A stretch of DNA of 64,000 bases from Olsenella sp. Marseille-P4559 (GTDB taxonomy: Bacteria; Actinomycetota; Coriobacteriia; Coriobacteriales; Atopobiaceae). The stretch is taken from NCBI RefSeq assembly GCF_900605015.1, contig NZ_LR027573.1, forward strand, positions 1,035,492 to 1,099,491, read 5' to 3'. Positions within the stretch are counted from its first letter, which is position 1. Each line of letters opens with the position of its first letter. The notes under the pieces were generated by a model that was not told the origin of the DNA, ran no database searches, and saw only the letters and a list, made by a program, of their open reading frames with translations. This document shows, piece by piece, positions 17,934 to 26,645 of this stretch. A program made the translations under genes and the position numbers.

Positions 17934-19271
17934 TTACTCCTTGAACGGCTCCAGTGCCTTGAGGACGATGGAGTTGGCCTCCTGGCACAGGCGCTCCTCC
18001 GGGGCCTCTGTCAGCACGCGTACCAGGGGCTCGGTGCCCGAGGCGCGCACCAGCACGCGACCGTTACCCTCGAGGAACTTCTCCGCCTCTGCCACGGCCT
18101 CCTTGACCTCGGGCGCCGCCATGACCGCGTCCTTGTCGGCGACCTGGACATTTACAAGCTGCTGTGGATAGAGAGTGACGGGTCGAGTGAGCTCGGAGAG
18201 CTTCTCGCGCTCGGCACGCAGGACCTCCATGATGCGCAGGCTCGTCATGATGCCATCGCCGGTCTTCTCGAGGTCGCCAAAGATGATGTGACCGGACTGC
18301 TCGCCGCCAAGCGTGTAGCCGTTCTCCATCATGCAAGACCAGACGTTCTTGTCGCCAACAGCGGTCTTCTCGTAAGAGATGCCGGCCGCGTCGAGCGCCT
18401 TGAAGAACCCAAAGTTGCTCATGACGGTGGGAACCACGGTGCTCTTGGCGAGACGACCGTGCTTTGCCATGTAGGTGCCGCATACGTAGAGGATGAGGTC
18501 GCCGTCAACCATGCGACCGCGCTCGTCCACTGCCAGGCAGCGGTCAGCGTCGCCGTCGTAGGCAAAGCCAACGTCGAGGCCGTTCCTCACCACAAAGTCC
18601 TGCAAGCGCTGGATATGGGTGGAGCCGCAGTCCACGTTGATATTGAAGCCGTTGGGCGCATTGTTGATGACGTGGGTCTCGGCGCCCATGGCGTCAAAGA
18701 CCGGCCGCGCCACGCTGGAGGCGGCACCATTCGCGCAGTCCAGACCTACCTTGACGCCCTGCATGGAGAAGCCGCAGGACGCGATGAGGTATGCGATGTA
18801 GCGGTTACGGCCCTGCATATAGTCTACGGTACAGCCAATGGCATCGCCCGTGGCGAGAGGAACCTCGAGCTTGCTATCGATGTAGTCCTCCACCTGCTCG
18901 AGGACGTCCTCGTTCATCTTGTAGCCCTCGCGGTTCACGAGCTTGATGCCGTTGTCCGTGAAGGGGTTGTGGCTTGCCGTGATCATGACGCCGCAGTCAA
19001 AGCCACCGTCGATGACCTCGTACGATACGCCCGGCGTGGGGATAACGTGCAGCATGTACGCATCGGCGCCGCTAGCGACGAGACCCGCCACCAGCGCAGA
19101 CTCAAACATGTAGCTCGAGCGACGGGTGTCCTTGCCGATAAGTACGCGAGCCTTGGCGTCGCGGCGAGCGCCATAGTACCAGCCAACGAAGCGGCCGATC
19201 TTATAGGCATGGTCAACGTTCAGGCCCTCGTTTGCCCTGCCTCTAAAGCCATCGGTTCCGAAGTACTTCAT
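17934..19271 (-). CDS. glmM: Phosphoglucosamine mutase
   Basis: A 445-residue enzyme converting glucosamine-6-phosphate to glucosamine-1-phosphate. The phosphoserine is Ser100 in MITASHNP; the metal loop is YDGDADRC; the sugar-binding GEQSGHIIF and the phosphate-binding RASGTEPLVRV are all present. It begins MKYFGTDGFRG, typical of the family, with GGAGCGAG upstream. It precedes glmS in transcription order. Confidence 0.97.
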   Translation of the reverse strand: MKYFGTDGFRGRANEGLNVDHAYKIGRFVGWYYGARRDAKARVLIGKDTRRSSYMFESALVAGLVASGADAYMLHVIPTPGVSYEVIDGGFDCGVMITASHNPFTDNGIKLVNREGYKMNEDVLEQVEDYIDSKLEVPLATGDAIGCTVDYMQGRNRYIAYLIASCGFSMQGVKVGLDCANGAASSVARPVFDAMGAETHVINNAPNGFNINVDCGSTHIQRLQDFVVRNGLDVGFAYDGDADRCLAVDERGRMVDGDLILYVCGTYMAKHGRLAKSTVVPTVMSNFGFFKALDAAGISYEKTAVGDKNVWSCMMENGYTLGGEQSGHIIFGDLEKTGDGIMTSLRIMEVLRAEREKLSELTRPVTLYPQQLVNVQVADKDAVMAAPEVKEAVAEAEKFLEGNGRVLVRASGTEPLVRVLTEAPEERLCQEANSIVLKALEPFKE

Positions 19272-19438
19272 TTCTCGCTCCTTGTTTCGGGATACCGGTC
19301 ATGCACAGACGGCGGTTATCTTACCAGTTGCGTGTGAGCTCACCGTGAGGAGACGGGCGGCTGCGGCCGACGGGCGATGGGCGGCACCTCGGTGACGCCA
19401 AAAGGCACATTCCTGCGCACTCCCGCGTCACCGCCAGC

Positions 19439-19472
19439 AAAAAAACGGGACCCGCCACGCAGGCGAGCCCCG
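19439..19472 (-). terminator. Intrinsic terminator after rpsI
   Basis: On the minus strand CGGGGCTCGCC pairs with GGCGGGTCCCG (two G-T pairs) around a 5-base loop, followed at once by seven T residues (19445-19439). It lies 24 bases after the rpsI stop. Confidence 0.85.
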
Positions 19473-19496
19473 ATAAGGAACAAATGGTGAGAAGAA

Positions 19497-19892
19497 CTAG
19501 CGCTTCGAGAACTGCGGACGCTTGCGGGCCTTCTTGAGACCGTACTTCTTACGCTCGACGGCACGAGAGTCGCGGGTGAGGAAGCCGGCCTTCTTGAGCT
19601 CGTTGCGATACTCACCGGCCTGAAGGAGGGCGCGGGCAATGCCAAGGCGAAGTGCGCCAGACTGGCCATTGATGCCGCCCCCATCGCAGCGGGCGAGAAC
19701 GTCGAAGGACTCGGCGGTCTCGGTCAGACGAAGGGGCGCAGCGGCGTTGTCAACGAGCTGCTGGCGGCCAAAGTACTGGGCAGCGTCACGGCCGTTAACG
19801 ATGATCTTGCCGGTGCCGGGGACGAGACGGACGCGAGCGACGGCCTCCTTACGACGGCCAGTGCCGGTATAAACAACGGTGTTCTCAGCCAT
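19497..19892 (-). CDS. rpsI: 30S ribosomal protein S9
   Basis: A 131-residue small-subunit protein with the family tail [18 protein letters not shown] that reaches into the P site, and the conserved [17 protein letters not shown] start. Three bases after rplM, in the usual rplM-rpsI operon. Confidence 0.98.
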   Translation of the reverse strand: MAENTVVYTGTGRRKEAVARVRLVPGTGKIIVNGRDAAQYFGRQQLVDNAAAPLRLTETAESFDVLARCDGGGINGQSGALRLGIARALLQAGEYRNELKKAGFLTRDSRAVERKKYGLKKARKRPQFSKR

Positions 19893-19895
19893 CGA

Positions 19896-20336
19896 TTAAG
19901 CCTCCACATCGATCTTGACGGGGTTCTGAGCGGCATGCGGATGCTCGGGGCCAGCGTAGACCTTGAGCTTCATACCCTGCTTGCGACCAAGGGTAGTCTT
20001 GGGGAGCATGCCCTTGACAGCGTGCTCTATCACGCGCTCGGGGTGCTTGGCCATAGCCTCCTTGAAGGACTCGGTCTTGAGTCCGCCAAGGTAGCCGGAA
20101 TAGCGCCAATAGGACTTGGTATTTGCCTTGTTGCCGGTAAGGACGACCTTGTCAGCATTGATGACAATCACGAAGTCACCAGTGTCTGCATTGGGGGTGT
20201 ACTGGGGCTTGTTCTTGCCGCGGAGAATCATGGCAGCCTGGGTCGCGAGGCGACCGAGCGTCATGCCGTCGGCATCGATGAGCACCCACTTGCGCTCGAC
20301 TTCGCCCATCTTGGCGAACTGAGTCGACTTCTTCAC
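19896..20336 (-). CDS. rplM: 50S ribosomal protein L13
   Basis: A 146-residue large-subunit protein ([52 protein letters not shown]). I start at the GTG at 20336 because GGAGGA lies 5 bases upstream; the longer reading frame from 20354 would run through that ribosome site. First gene of the rplM-rpsI operon. Confidence 0.95.
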   Translation of the reverse strand: MKKSTQFAKMGEVERKWVLIDADGMTLGRLATQAAMILRGKNKPQYTPNADTGDFVIVINADKVVLTGNKANTKSYWRYSGYLGGLKTESFKEAMAKHPERVIEHAVKGMLPKTTLGRKQGMKLKVYAGPEHPHAAQNPVKIDVEA

Positions 20337-20436
20337 TTGACTCCTCCTACACACATCTTGGAATGGCTGCCTCTGGACAGGCCGCCATGCTTTTTCGAAA
20401 CAGAGGTTACGGGGCTCTGGGTGGAAAAGCCTTAAA

Positions 20437-20442
20437 AGTATA
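20437..20442 (-). promoter_or_regulatory. Probable -10 element (TGTATACT) for rplM-rpsI
   Basis: An extended -10, TG followed by TATACT, lies about 100 bases upstream of rplM on the minus strand. No good -35 was seen at 17 bases. This would leave a 5' leader of roughly 90 bases. Confidence 0.4.
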
Positions 20443-20589
20443 CAGCTTCAGAAGTCTTCGTTTGCAGGTCTTTTCCTCACACAAACTCGACAAAACTCGA
20501 CCCCCAAAATTACATCGGGACTGGGGAGTGCAGGCGTACGACGGTCAGCTGACAGAACCATCCCAGAGCGTCGCCCTCTTCTTGTGATT

Positions 20590-20640
20590 TTTCGCCGGTT
20601 ACGATTTTTCCGAACGCTTAGCCGGGCCTAACCGGCGAAA
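20590..20640. repeat. Long inverted repeat between patatin gene and rplM promoter
   Basis: TTTCGCCGGTTA (20590-20601) and TAACCGGCGAAA (20629-20640) are perfect 12-bp arms around 27 bases that contain a second GATTTTTC. It lies 24 bases after the patatin stop. Neither strand has a T-run suited to a classical terminator. The rest of 20443-20664 shows nothing else I can name. Confidence 0.5.
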
Positions 20641-20664
20641 TCCCACGAGTTAGCTACCGTCAGC

Positions 20665-21558
20665 CTACAAAAACGCGCGAATCTCATCGAGATGGGCTAC
20701 AGCCTCTTGGCGACCTTGCAGGTAAAGGCGCAAGAGCGGCTCGCCCTCATGCTCCGAGGTGCGAATGCGCACCGGCTCAGGTGGCAGAAGCGCCAGCGCG
20801 CGGCCCTCGGCCTCAAGGCCCGCCAGTTCCTCTCGCTGCGCGTTGTAGCGGTCGGCACGCGTAGAAAGGGCCTGCTCGTAGTAAGGGTAGGCGTCGTAGC
20901 GGTGGGTTCTCAAGATGGTGCGCTCGGTGGCTCCGTCCTTGATGTACGTTCGATCCTGTGTGAGCACCACCAGCGCACGGCCTGCGGGCTCTGCACCGGG
21001 TACCTCGGGGGCGCCATCGAGCCCCATTGCAACGGCAAAGGGAATCGAGTCTGTAGTGCCACCATCCAGGTAGCGGTGGCCTTCAATCTCGACCACCGTC
21101 GAAACGCCTGGCAGGGACGCTGAGGCGCGGGCCTTGGTGGCATCAAACTTCTCGCCTTTGGCCTGCAGGTAGGCGGGCGCGCCAAAAAGCACGTCGGACG
21201 CAACGAAGTACATGGGCGTGAGGTCCTTGCTGTACACGTCCATGTCACAGGGGTCAATATGGTTCTGGACCTCGTCGTACATGAAGTCGGCCCCGGCAAG
21301 GTTTCCCGTGCGGACCAGCGAGAGCAGCGACATCATGCGCGGGTCATCGCGGAAGGCCAGCATGACACGCATGGTGCGGCCAATCTGACGCGAGCGGAAG
21401 CTCACAGCGTTGAGCGCACCGGCCGAGACGCCCCACACGCTCTTGAAGGAGTTGGCGTAGATGCCGTTCTCGAGAAAGACGTCCAACACGCCAGCCGTGA
21501 AGATGCCCCTATAGCCACCGCCCTCGAGCACGAGGGCGGGCTTGTCGTTGCTGCCCAT
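20665..21558 (-). CDS. Patatin-like phospholipase
   Basis: A 297-residue serine hydrolase of the RssA/patatin family, likely a lipid acyl hydrolase. The oxyanion hole is GGGYRG (residues 13-18), the nucleophile Ser45 lies in GVSAG, and the catalytic Asp165 in DGG. I start at the ATG at 21558 because GGAGG lies 6 bases before it; a longer frame upstream runs through a hairpin. It is the last host gene before the prophage. Confidence 0.85.
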   Translation of the reverse strand: MGSNDKPALVLEGGGYRGIFTAGVLDVFLENGIYANSFKSVWGVSAGALNAVSFRSRQIGRTMRVMLAFRDDPRMMSLLSLVRTGNLAGADFMYDEVQNHIDPCDMDVYSKDLTPMYFVASDVLFGAPAYLQAKGEKFDATKARASASLPGVSTVVEIEGHRYLDGGTTDSIPFAVAMGLDGAPEVPGAEPAGRALVVLTQDRTYIKDGATERTILRTHRYDAYPYYEQALSTRADRYNAQREELAGLEAEGRALALLPPEPVRIRTSEHEGEPLLRLYLQGRQEAVAHLDEIRAFL

Positions 21559-21619
21559 AGACCGCCTCCAAAAACGTCCCACCAAGCTGCCGCGCATGGC
21601 ACAGCCCACCCAACTACAA

Positions 21620-21652
21620 AAGCGTCGAGCTCCACTACGGAGTTCGACGCTT
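21620..21652. terminator. Strong hairpin at the host-prophage boundary
   Basis: AAGCGTCGAGCTCC and GGAGTTCGACGCTT form a 14-bp stem (one G-T) with a 5-base loop. TTTTG follows on the minus strand and CGCTTTT lies close on plus. It may be a bidirectional terminator that insulates the patatin gene from the element. Confidence 0.5.
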
Positions 21653-21805
21653 ACGCTTTTGGTGGAGCCGGGGCGAACCAGTGCGAACGCATACACGATA
21701 AAGCTAAAAAGCGGCTATTTGCAAGTTAACAGCAATTGGTTCGTGATTATCAGCGATATATAAAAGCCCAGTTCGGCGGCTCGCTGTAAGCCCATATAAC
21801 GCACG

Positions 21806-21840
21806 AAAACGGGGCACCCCTTATCAGGGTGCCCCGTTTT
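21806..21840. terminator. Bidirectional terminator after the lysin gene
   Basis: AAAACGGGGCACCC and GGGTGCCCCGTTTT are perfect 14-bp arms with a 7-base loop and carry T-runs in both directions. It lies 4 bases after the lysin stop on the minus strand. Confidence 0.92.
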
Positions 21841-21844
21841 GTCG

Positions 21845-22891
21845 CTAGATTTTGAGAACCTGCCCCGCGTAGATCAAATTCGGGTTAGAAATGTCGTTCT
21901 TGGCGGCAATCTTCTGATAGGTCGTGCCGAACTTCGACGCGATGCCGGAAAGCGTGTCGCCACTTCTTACGGTGTACGTCTTTCCGCTCTGCACGTGACC
22001 ATTGATAACCGCCATTACGTCCTTCCAGCGGTGGTTGAGAATAGCTTTGCGCTCGTCTCCGTTGCGGTACTTGCCCGCCCACGTCTCCTTTGCAAGCTCT
22101 TCTGCCGACGCGCTGCAAATGTGGTTGACCATGGATTGAACTTCGTTGTAGCGGCTTCCCAACTTCTGCTTGCGCGTCTCGCCCTTGCCGTAATCGTCGC
22201 GCCACACGCCCGCCACAAGGTCTAGAACGTCCATGTTCTCGACGCCGGTTGCGGGTGCTGAGGGCGTGGGCGTCGGCTGCACGTTGCCGCCGACGGCTGC
22301 AAGGCTCTGCCACCTTGCGGCATCCATGTAGGCTTTGTTCAAGTCAAGGTTGCCGCCAAAGCCATTGAGACGCCCAGCGCTCGAATACTGCCGAATGTCG
22401 CATGAGTATGCGCCCTCGTTCCAAGGGTTGTTCTGCAATAATGTCTGATTCATGTTGGCGTACTGTGCAACCCACGTCGGGCAACCGTACTTCTTGGCAA
22501 CGTCCCATGGGAAATGCGCTTGGCTCGAATAGATCATTGGGACTGCGCCCGAAAGCTCCTTGACCTTTGCGACAAGCGCATTAAGGTACGCCGTGTTGCC
22601 CCAAGCGGCGTTGTCCTGCTCTTCATAGTCAAGCGCAACGATTCCCTTTCCCAGATAGCCAACGATGCTGTTCACAAAGTGATTGGCTTCGGCGTCGATG
22701 CCAGCTCCGTTGATGTAGTGATATACGCCAAACAGAAGCCCGCGTTTGATTGCCTGCTGAACCTGCCTGTCGCAATCGGGCGAAACGTAGCTTTTTCCCT
22801 GCGTCGCCTTGCAGATAACGAAGTCGATTGGAAGAACGCCAACGTTGATGCCGTTCTCCCAGTTGCTTATATCAATGCCCTGCATCGTCAT
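21845..22891 (-). CDS. Phage endolysin: GH25 muramidase with CW_7-like region and LysM
   Basis: A 348-residue peptidoglycan hydrolase. Residues ~1-195 are a GH25 lysozyme ([21 protein letters not shown] with the acidic active site). Residues ~220-295 contain two stretches like CW_7 wall-binding repeats ([20 protein letters not shown] and [17 protein letters not shown]). The last ~45 residues are LysM ([17 protein letters not shown]). The ATG at 22891 has AAGGGG five bases before it. It overlaps the end of the C39-like peptidase gene and ends at a strong terminator, closing the lysis cassette. Confidence 0.9.
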   Translation of the reverse strand: MTMQGIDISNWENGINVGVLPIDFVICKATQGKSYVSPDCDRQVQQAIKRGLLFGVYHYINGAGIDAEANHFVNSIVGYLGKGIVALDYEEQDNAAWGNTAYLNALVAKVKELSGAVPMIYSSQAHFPWDVAKKYGCPTWVAQYANMNQTLLQNNPWNEGAYSCDIRQYSSAGRLNGFGGNLDLNKAYMDAARWQSLAAVGGNVQPTPTPSAPATGVENMDVLDLVAGVWRDDYGKGETRKQKLGSRYNEVQSMVNHICSASAEELAKETWAGKYRNGDERKAILNHRWKDVMAVINGHVQSGKTYTVRSGDTLSGIASKFGTTYQKIAAKNDISNPNLIYAGQVLKI

Positions 22892-23582
22892 AGTTGCCCC
22901 TTTCCATGCAGACGAAATAGACAAGGTTTGCTTGTTCCAGCTCTTCACGCGTGAAGGCACGCGCTGAATTAGTGGCGCTCGCCGGGTCGCGCACCCAATA
23001 GCCGCTTCCGTCGTGCCGCCATATCATGATGACGTGCCCCTTATAGGCGGCGTCGCCAAGGGTGCCGTTGTGAACCCCTGCGAATGCGATTGCGCCCGCG
23101 TCAACCTGTGCCAGCGCGTCATCAAGCCTCCAAAGCTTTGCTGTAGCGGTGATGCCGTATCCCGGATAGGTAGCCGCGATCCATTGCGCGAACTTCTCGG
23201 GGTCGTTCACGCCGTCCGTTAGGCACGAATCGCCGACGGCGGCGGCAAGGTCTTGCGGCGTCACGTCTTGCCCAGTGAGGTACACAGTCGCCATGGCGGC
23301 GCACGTAAGCCCGCAACCGCTGTCGCCTATGGTGCCGCCCGCATACGACACGTTCTCCCATTGCGGTTCTGCCTGAAGGTACAGCGGCATGAAAGTGCCC
23401 GCCGTCTTCTCAACGGCGGGCACGTCTGATGCTTCAAGCTGTGTCGTGTGCGCTGACGTTGCGGGCTGGCGCTCGTTGGCTGCGCTGACCATGAGCGCAA
23501 AACCTATTGCCATAGACGCCAAGACGCCGCAAAGGAACGCCGCAACAATTGGCAAGGGGATGCGGTGGCTACTCGTTCGCAT
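22872..23582 (-). CDS. Membrane-anchored C39-like cysteine peptidase
   Basis: A 236-residue protein with an N-terminal membrane segment (residues ~10-33) and an external papain-like domain. Cys90 in [12 protein letters not shown] fits the nucleophile and His in YKGHVIMIW the general base, as in peptidase C39-like proteins; WVRDPAS follows as in many bacterial members. In a lysis cassette it may cut peptide crosslinks while the GH25 lysin cuts glycan, but it could also act on surface proteins. It overlaps its neighbours on both sides by 14-20 bases. Confidence 0.7.
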   Translation of the reverse strand: MRTSSHRIPLPIVAAFLCGVLASMAIGFALMVSAANERQPATSAHTTQLEASDVPAVEKTAGTFMPLYLQAEPQWENVSYAGGTIGDSGCGLTCAAMATVYLTGQDVTPQDLAAAVGDSCLTDGVNDPEKFAQWIAATYPGYGITATAKLWRLDDALAQVDAGAIAFAGVHNGTLGDAAYKGHVIMIWRHDGSGYWVRDPASATNSARAFTREELEQANLVYFVCMERGNYDDAGH

Positions 23583-23838
23583 CGTCGCGCTTAGGCTCGG
23601 TGTAGGTCATCGCCTGTTTGCTGTCGCCGATGCCTGCGGTTGTCGGGTCGGTAACGATACCAAGGATTGCAAGCACTGCGAACAGCGCGTTTACGATTGC
23701 CGTAAGCTGCTCTCCAAGTGCGCCGAAATCCCAGTTGTAGCCGAACGGCGCTGCCACAACCTGAATCAGAAGCAGCACCGCCGGAATGAGCGTCAGCCAA
23801 AACGTCTTGTTCTTGATTCGTGCGGTGAAGTTAATCAT
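23569..23838 (-). CDS. Phage holin, phi-LC3 type
   Basis: An 89-residue protein beginning MINFTARIKNKTFWLTLIPAVLLL, a pattern of the phi-LC3 holin family, with two predicted membrane spans and a polar tail ([12 protein letters not shown]). Holins form the membrane holes that time lysis. GAGTAC-rich sequence with AGAGAG lies before the ATG at 23838; it overlaps the upstream ORF by 8 bases. Confidence 0.85.
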   Translation of the reverse strand: MINFTARIKNKTFWLTLIPAVLLLIQVVAAPFGYNWDFGALGEQLTAIVNALFAVLAILGIVTDPTTAGIGDSKQAMTYTEPKRDDANE

Positions 23839-24181
23839 GGTCGTACTCTCTTTCAGTCGAAGCGTGCGCGTTGATAAGCTCTTTCCAAAGGTGGGTTCCG
23901 ACGCCGTTTCCCCCAAGCCTCGCATAGACTTCATGCACGCTGTTTGCCTGTTCCTTAATGTCAAGCGGCACGGGTTTTCCGCTCTGCACGTACTCTTGAT
24001 GGAGCTTGAAAAGCTCCGCCCTCATAAGCACCTGCATTCCCTTTAGAAGCAAGTCATGTTCAGATTTGTAACGGTCATCGAATGCCCGCGCCTTCTCGCG
24101 CTGTGCGCGGATGGTCGCGCTTAGCACACCGACAATGGCGGTCATTACGATGCTGAACACCGATAGAAAAATATCTGCCAT
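23831..24181 (-). CDS. Small membrane protein of the lysis cassette, unknown
   Basis: 116 residues with one N-terminal membrane segment (FLSVFSIVMTAIVGVLSATI) and a charged helical cytoplasmic or external tail ending in EREYDHD. Its place next to the holin suggests an accessory lysis role such as antiholin, but no family was recognised. Confidence 0.65.
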   Translation of the reverse strand: MADIFLSVFSIVMTAIVGVLSATIRAQREKARAFDDRYKSEHDLLLKGMQVLMRAELFKLHQEYVQSGKPVPLDIKEQANSVHEVYARLGGNGVGTHLWKELINAHASTEREYDHD

Positions 24182-24186
24182 GTTTA

Positions 24187-24633
24187 TTAGTCCTCGGTCA
24201 CCTCACGCCAAAGGGCTTCGGTTCCGGTCGCGCCCGGCTCCCAGACGTTGTTCGCAACGGTCGATTCCCAGACCTTGCCGCCGTGCTTGACGCGTGCGCC
24301 TTGGGCGTATGGGTTGGTCGAATCGGGCTGAACCCATTCGGGAACCTCGCTTGTGGGCGTGTCGGCGTTGCCCGCTTCAAGCGTCCTAGCCCAAAGGCTC
24401 GCCGCTGCCGTAGGTGACCAATCAGCCTGTGACGTGTGCGCCTGAAGGCACGTGTACAGCGTGCCATCGTATGAAACGCGCTCGCCCGATGCGTAGGCGT
24501 GACCGTCGCCCATCCACGCCTGATAGATGGCGGGCGCGATTTCCGCCAAGTCGCTTGATAACGCGGGCGCTTGCGTCTTGTAGATCGCAAGAATGCCGCG
24601 CAACGCCGCTTCTTCCTCTTCTGTGAATGCCAT
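24187..24633 (-). CDS. Phage protein with carbohydrate-binding-like repeats
   Basis: 148 residues. Two short units resembling CBM5/12 (chitin-binding ChtBD3-like) modules are visible: YASGERVSYDGTLYTCLQAH and later YAQGARVKHGGKVWEST, both ending near W. Such units occur in phage tail tips and depolymerases. GAGGGG precedes the ATG. It follows a terminator, so it starts a new transcription unit or depends on readthrough. Confidence 0.65.
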   Translation of the reverse strand: MAFTEEEEAALRGILAIYKTQAPALSSDLAEIAPAIYQAWMGDGHAYASGERVSYDGTLYTCLQAHTSQADWSPTAAASLWARTLEAGNADTPTSEVPEWVQPDSTNPYAQGARVKHGGKVWESTVANNVWEPGATGTEALWREVTED

Positions 24634-24653
24634 GTTTGCCCCTCACAATAAGA

Positions 24654-24673
24654 AAGCCCGCGTGTGCGGGCTT
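24654..24673 (-). terminator. Intrinsic terminator after the DGR reverse transcriptase
   Basis: AAGCCCGC and GCGGGCTT form an 8-bp stem with a 4-base loop, followed on the minus strand by TTCTTATT. It ends the retroelement module 30 bases after the reverse transcriptase stop. Confidence 0.85.
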
Positions 24674-24702
24674 GTGGCTGCTAGTTGGTTGTGTGTTTGC
24701 GG

Positions 24703-25812
24703 TCAGCCGAAAAGCTGCGAGAAAAGCGCGTCCATGCTCCTAACCGTCCTGCGTGCGTCAAGCTTCAGCATGGAGCTGCGCCAAGATTGGTAGCTCTGCA
24801 CTGCCTGTTCTCGCGTCATCTCCCCGCGCTCGACAAAGACGGCAAGCTTCTTCAGCTTGCGCCGCTCGCGTGTCACGGCGGCGCGGCAAGGGCGCACAAT
24901 GACTTTGCCATTTTTGCCATATTCAAACCTCTTCTTCAGATAGGTAAACCCACGCGATAGCTTGACAATGCGGGTCTTCTTCTCGTTGATAACGATTCCC
25001 AGCTTGTCGCACTCTTGGCGTATGTCTTCCATGACGGCGTGAAGGTCTGCTTTGTCTAACGCAATGCAATAGGTATCGTCCATGTAACGCCCGCTTGCCA
25101 GCACGCAAGGCGTGCGCAAAAGCATGTGATCTATGGGGCTTGGAAGCGCCACTGCCAAAACTTGGTTAGGCTCGCTGCCTAGCCCAAGACCACGTGATCC
25201 GTGGGCGTCGATTTGAGCGTAGACAAGCCTTTTCAATCGCTCGTCATCAAGGCACCTATCGACAAAGCGCTTGGCTGCGTCATGGTCGATGTTGCCAAAG
25301 TAGTTCGAGAAGTCCACAAGCAGTATGTAACCCTCTCGCCCGTGCTTCTGGTAGTGCCTTGCAAGCTGCCGTTTGAGCCGCCTTAGCGCGTATTCGGTGC
25401 CGCGTCCCTTGATGTTCGCGGAACATCCGGCGGTGACCGTCGGGATGATTGCCGGGACAAGGGCATATCGGTTAATCGCCTTGTGTATGACACGCTCAGA
25501 GAAGTGAACCGACGTGATATGCCGCATCTTTCCGCGCTCGCAAATGTCGAACTCGAAGAATCCGCGCCGAATGTCCTTGCCCAAAAGCAGGTCATCACGC
25601 GCCCTGCGAACGTTCGGAAGGCACCGCGCCATGTAGCGTTGAACAGACGCCTTCCAGCAGACGCCGCCGCTGCAAGCGCGTGCGCACCTGTAAAGGTTGT
25701 CAACGTCCGCAACCTGTTCGAGCGTGCATGATTCGATGCGCCTAGCGCGGTTTGCAGCCCTCTTGGCATCGCGGCGGGCGCGTCGTGCCGCCCGCCGCTC
25801 TTCGGAGTTCAT
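24703..25812 (-). CDS. Diversity-generating retroelement reverse transcriptase
   Basis: A 369-residue reverse transcriptase of group-II-intron-like type. The first catalytic Asp is Asp167 (LVDFSNYFGNID) and the second motif is YMDD (residues 243-246) in GRYMDDTY. The stretch GLGLGSEPNQ fills the position of the DGR-specific GxxxSQ-like motif 4. It copies TR RNA with adenine-directed errors and the cDNA replaces VR in the target gene. The ATG at 25812 is preceded by GGGGTG; a longer frame to 25899 would enter the TR-RT spacer and has no ribosome site. Order target-Avd-TR-RT is that of Bordetella phage BPP-1. An N-terminal basic block (RRARRDAKRAANRARR) may bind the RNA. Confidence 0.93.
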   Translation of the reverse strand: MNSEERRAARRARRDAKRAANRARRIESCTLEQVADVDNLYRCARACSGGVCWKASVQRYMARCLPNVRRARDDLLLGKDIRRGFFEFDICERGKMRHITSVHFSERVIHKAINRYALVPAIIPTVTAGCSANIKGRGTEYALRRLKRQLARHYQKHGREGYILLVDFSNYFGNIDHDAAKRFVDRCLDDERLKRLVYAQIDAHGSRGLGLGSEPNQVLAVALPSPIDHMLLRTPCVLASGRYMDDTYCIALDKADLHAVMEDIRQECDKLGIVINEKKTRIVKLSRGFTYLKKRFEYGKNGKVIVRPCRAAVTRERRKLKKLAVFVERGEMTREQAVQSYQSWRSSMLKLDARRTVRSMDALFSQLFG

Positions 25813-26017
25813 AGGCACCCCGCACGGCTTGCAATCGGCATTCCATAGCCGCTTAGGCACCGGCAATGAAACGTAGGCGAACGCCGAAACCCACGCCATG
25901 CAAGAAGCGGTCTGCGGTGCCCACGGGGTGCGTATTTACGGCGCAAGCGCCGAACGTTGCATCTTCCTTCCTCATGCGCACGGATTGCGGACGTGTCCGC
26001 AATGTCTGGCATTGCAA
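25813..26017 (-). ncRNA. TR-RT spacer with two hairpins (Sp region of the DGR RNA)
   Basis: 205 bases between TR and the RT start. ATTGCGGAC/GTCCGCAAT (25984-26003) is a perfect 9-bp hairpin with a 2-base loop, 14 bases after TR. CGGCGC/GCGCCG (25939-25952) is a second. In BPP-1 the spacer after TR is a structured part of the template RNA needed for priming; I infer the same here. Confidence 0.6.
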
Positions 26018-26146
26018 AGGAATCACGGGCGCGGGCGTATCCACTTATTCGTCGGCGCGTTGTTGTTGGCATTGCCGTTGTTGTTGACATAGCACGCGTT
26101 GGACGAAGAACCACCAACCACCGAACGGAGCCACCAATTGTAGCGC
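26018..26146 (-). repeat. DGR template repeat (TR), 129 bp
   Basis: Matches VR at 26656-26784 over 129 bp with no gap and 16 substitutions; each differing base is A in TR on the coding strand. In the VR frame TR encodes ten Asn codons plus Tyr and Lys at the variable positions (for example VNNNGNANNNAPTNKW). It is non-coding here and sits between Avd and RT. Confidence 0.96.
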
Positions 26147-26172
26147 GAGACAAGATGCAACGCCCTTCCATT

Positions 26173-26580
26173 CTATCGCGTGCCAATGAGCTTCACAGCC
26201 TTTCGAGCGCCACTAATGAGCTTGATTTCCGTCTCTAGGTCATCCGCTAGGCGCTCGCACCTGCTCACCTTCACGATTCCAAGGTCTGCAAGGCACTGAA
26301 GGTCTTGCAGAAGCGTTTCGCAAGCTGCAATGGCAAGCGTCAGATGGTGCCTTCTGCACGTGACGTTATGATCGTTGCTCGGATAGAAGGCGTCTGCGGT
26401 AACGATGTTGCCCACTATCTCGCGTGCCGTCTGCGCCATGGGAACCGCGAGAATGAAGCGGTACGATTTAGGCATTGCGGCTGACGTTACAAGCGTCGTT
26501 ATCTCGCGGCGCAACCTAAGCGCGGTGTTGAAATACTCATATCCGCTGATGTTCCGGTAGCGTGCCAATACGGTACTCAA
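26173..26580 (-). CDS. avd: DGR accessory variability determinant (Avd-like)
   Basis: A 135-residue basic all-helical protein with the pattern of the Avd/four-helix-bundle family (KSYRFILAVPMAQTAREIVGN; LAIAACETLLQDLQCLADLG). Avd forms a pentameric barrel that binds the reverse transcriptase and the template RNA. The likely start is TTG at 26580 with AAAGG upstream. Position between VR and TR supports the call; direct sequence identity to known Avd is not something I can measure. Confidence 0.8.
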   Translation of the reverse strand: MSTVLARYRNISGYEYFNTALRLRREITTLVTSAAMPKSYRFILAVPMAQTAREIVGNIVTADAFYPSNDHNVTCRRHHLTLAIAACETLLQDLQCLADLGIVKVSRCERLADDLETEIKLISGARKAVKLIGTR

Positions 26581-26600
26581 AGCAAGCCTTTCTTGGTATG

Positions 26601-26624
26601 AGCGCCCACCTTGCGGCGGGCGCT
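26601..26624 (-). other. Post-VR hairpin of the DGR target
   Basis: AGCGCCCGCC and GGTGGGCGCT form a 10-bp stem with GCAA loop on the coding strand, 22 bases after the target stop codon and 32 bases after the VR end. DGR targets of the BPP-1 class carry a hairpin or cruciform at this place that is needed for efficient homing. No T-run follows, so it is not a plain terminator. Confidence 0.7.
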
Positions 26625-26645
26625 GTCAGGCGATTAGCACGGCTC

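Noticed and set aside
15369..19337. Long + frames at 15369-16397 and 17928-19337
   Set aside because: Antisense to acpS/glmS and glmM, which have clear family motifs.
20337..20437. L13 leader riboregulator
   Set aside because: No conserved leader fold could be recognised in the ~100 bases before rplM.
21660..21682. TGGTGGAGCCGGGGCGAAC as a second tmRNA or tRNA 3' end
   Set aside because: Only TGGTGGAG agrees with ssrA; the T-arm pairing cannot be formed. Kept only as a weak candidate for the left attachment core.
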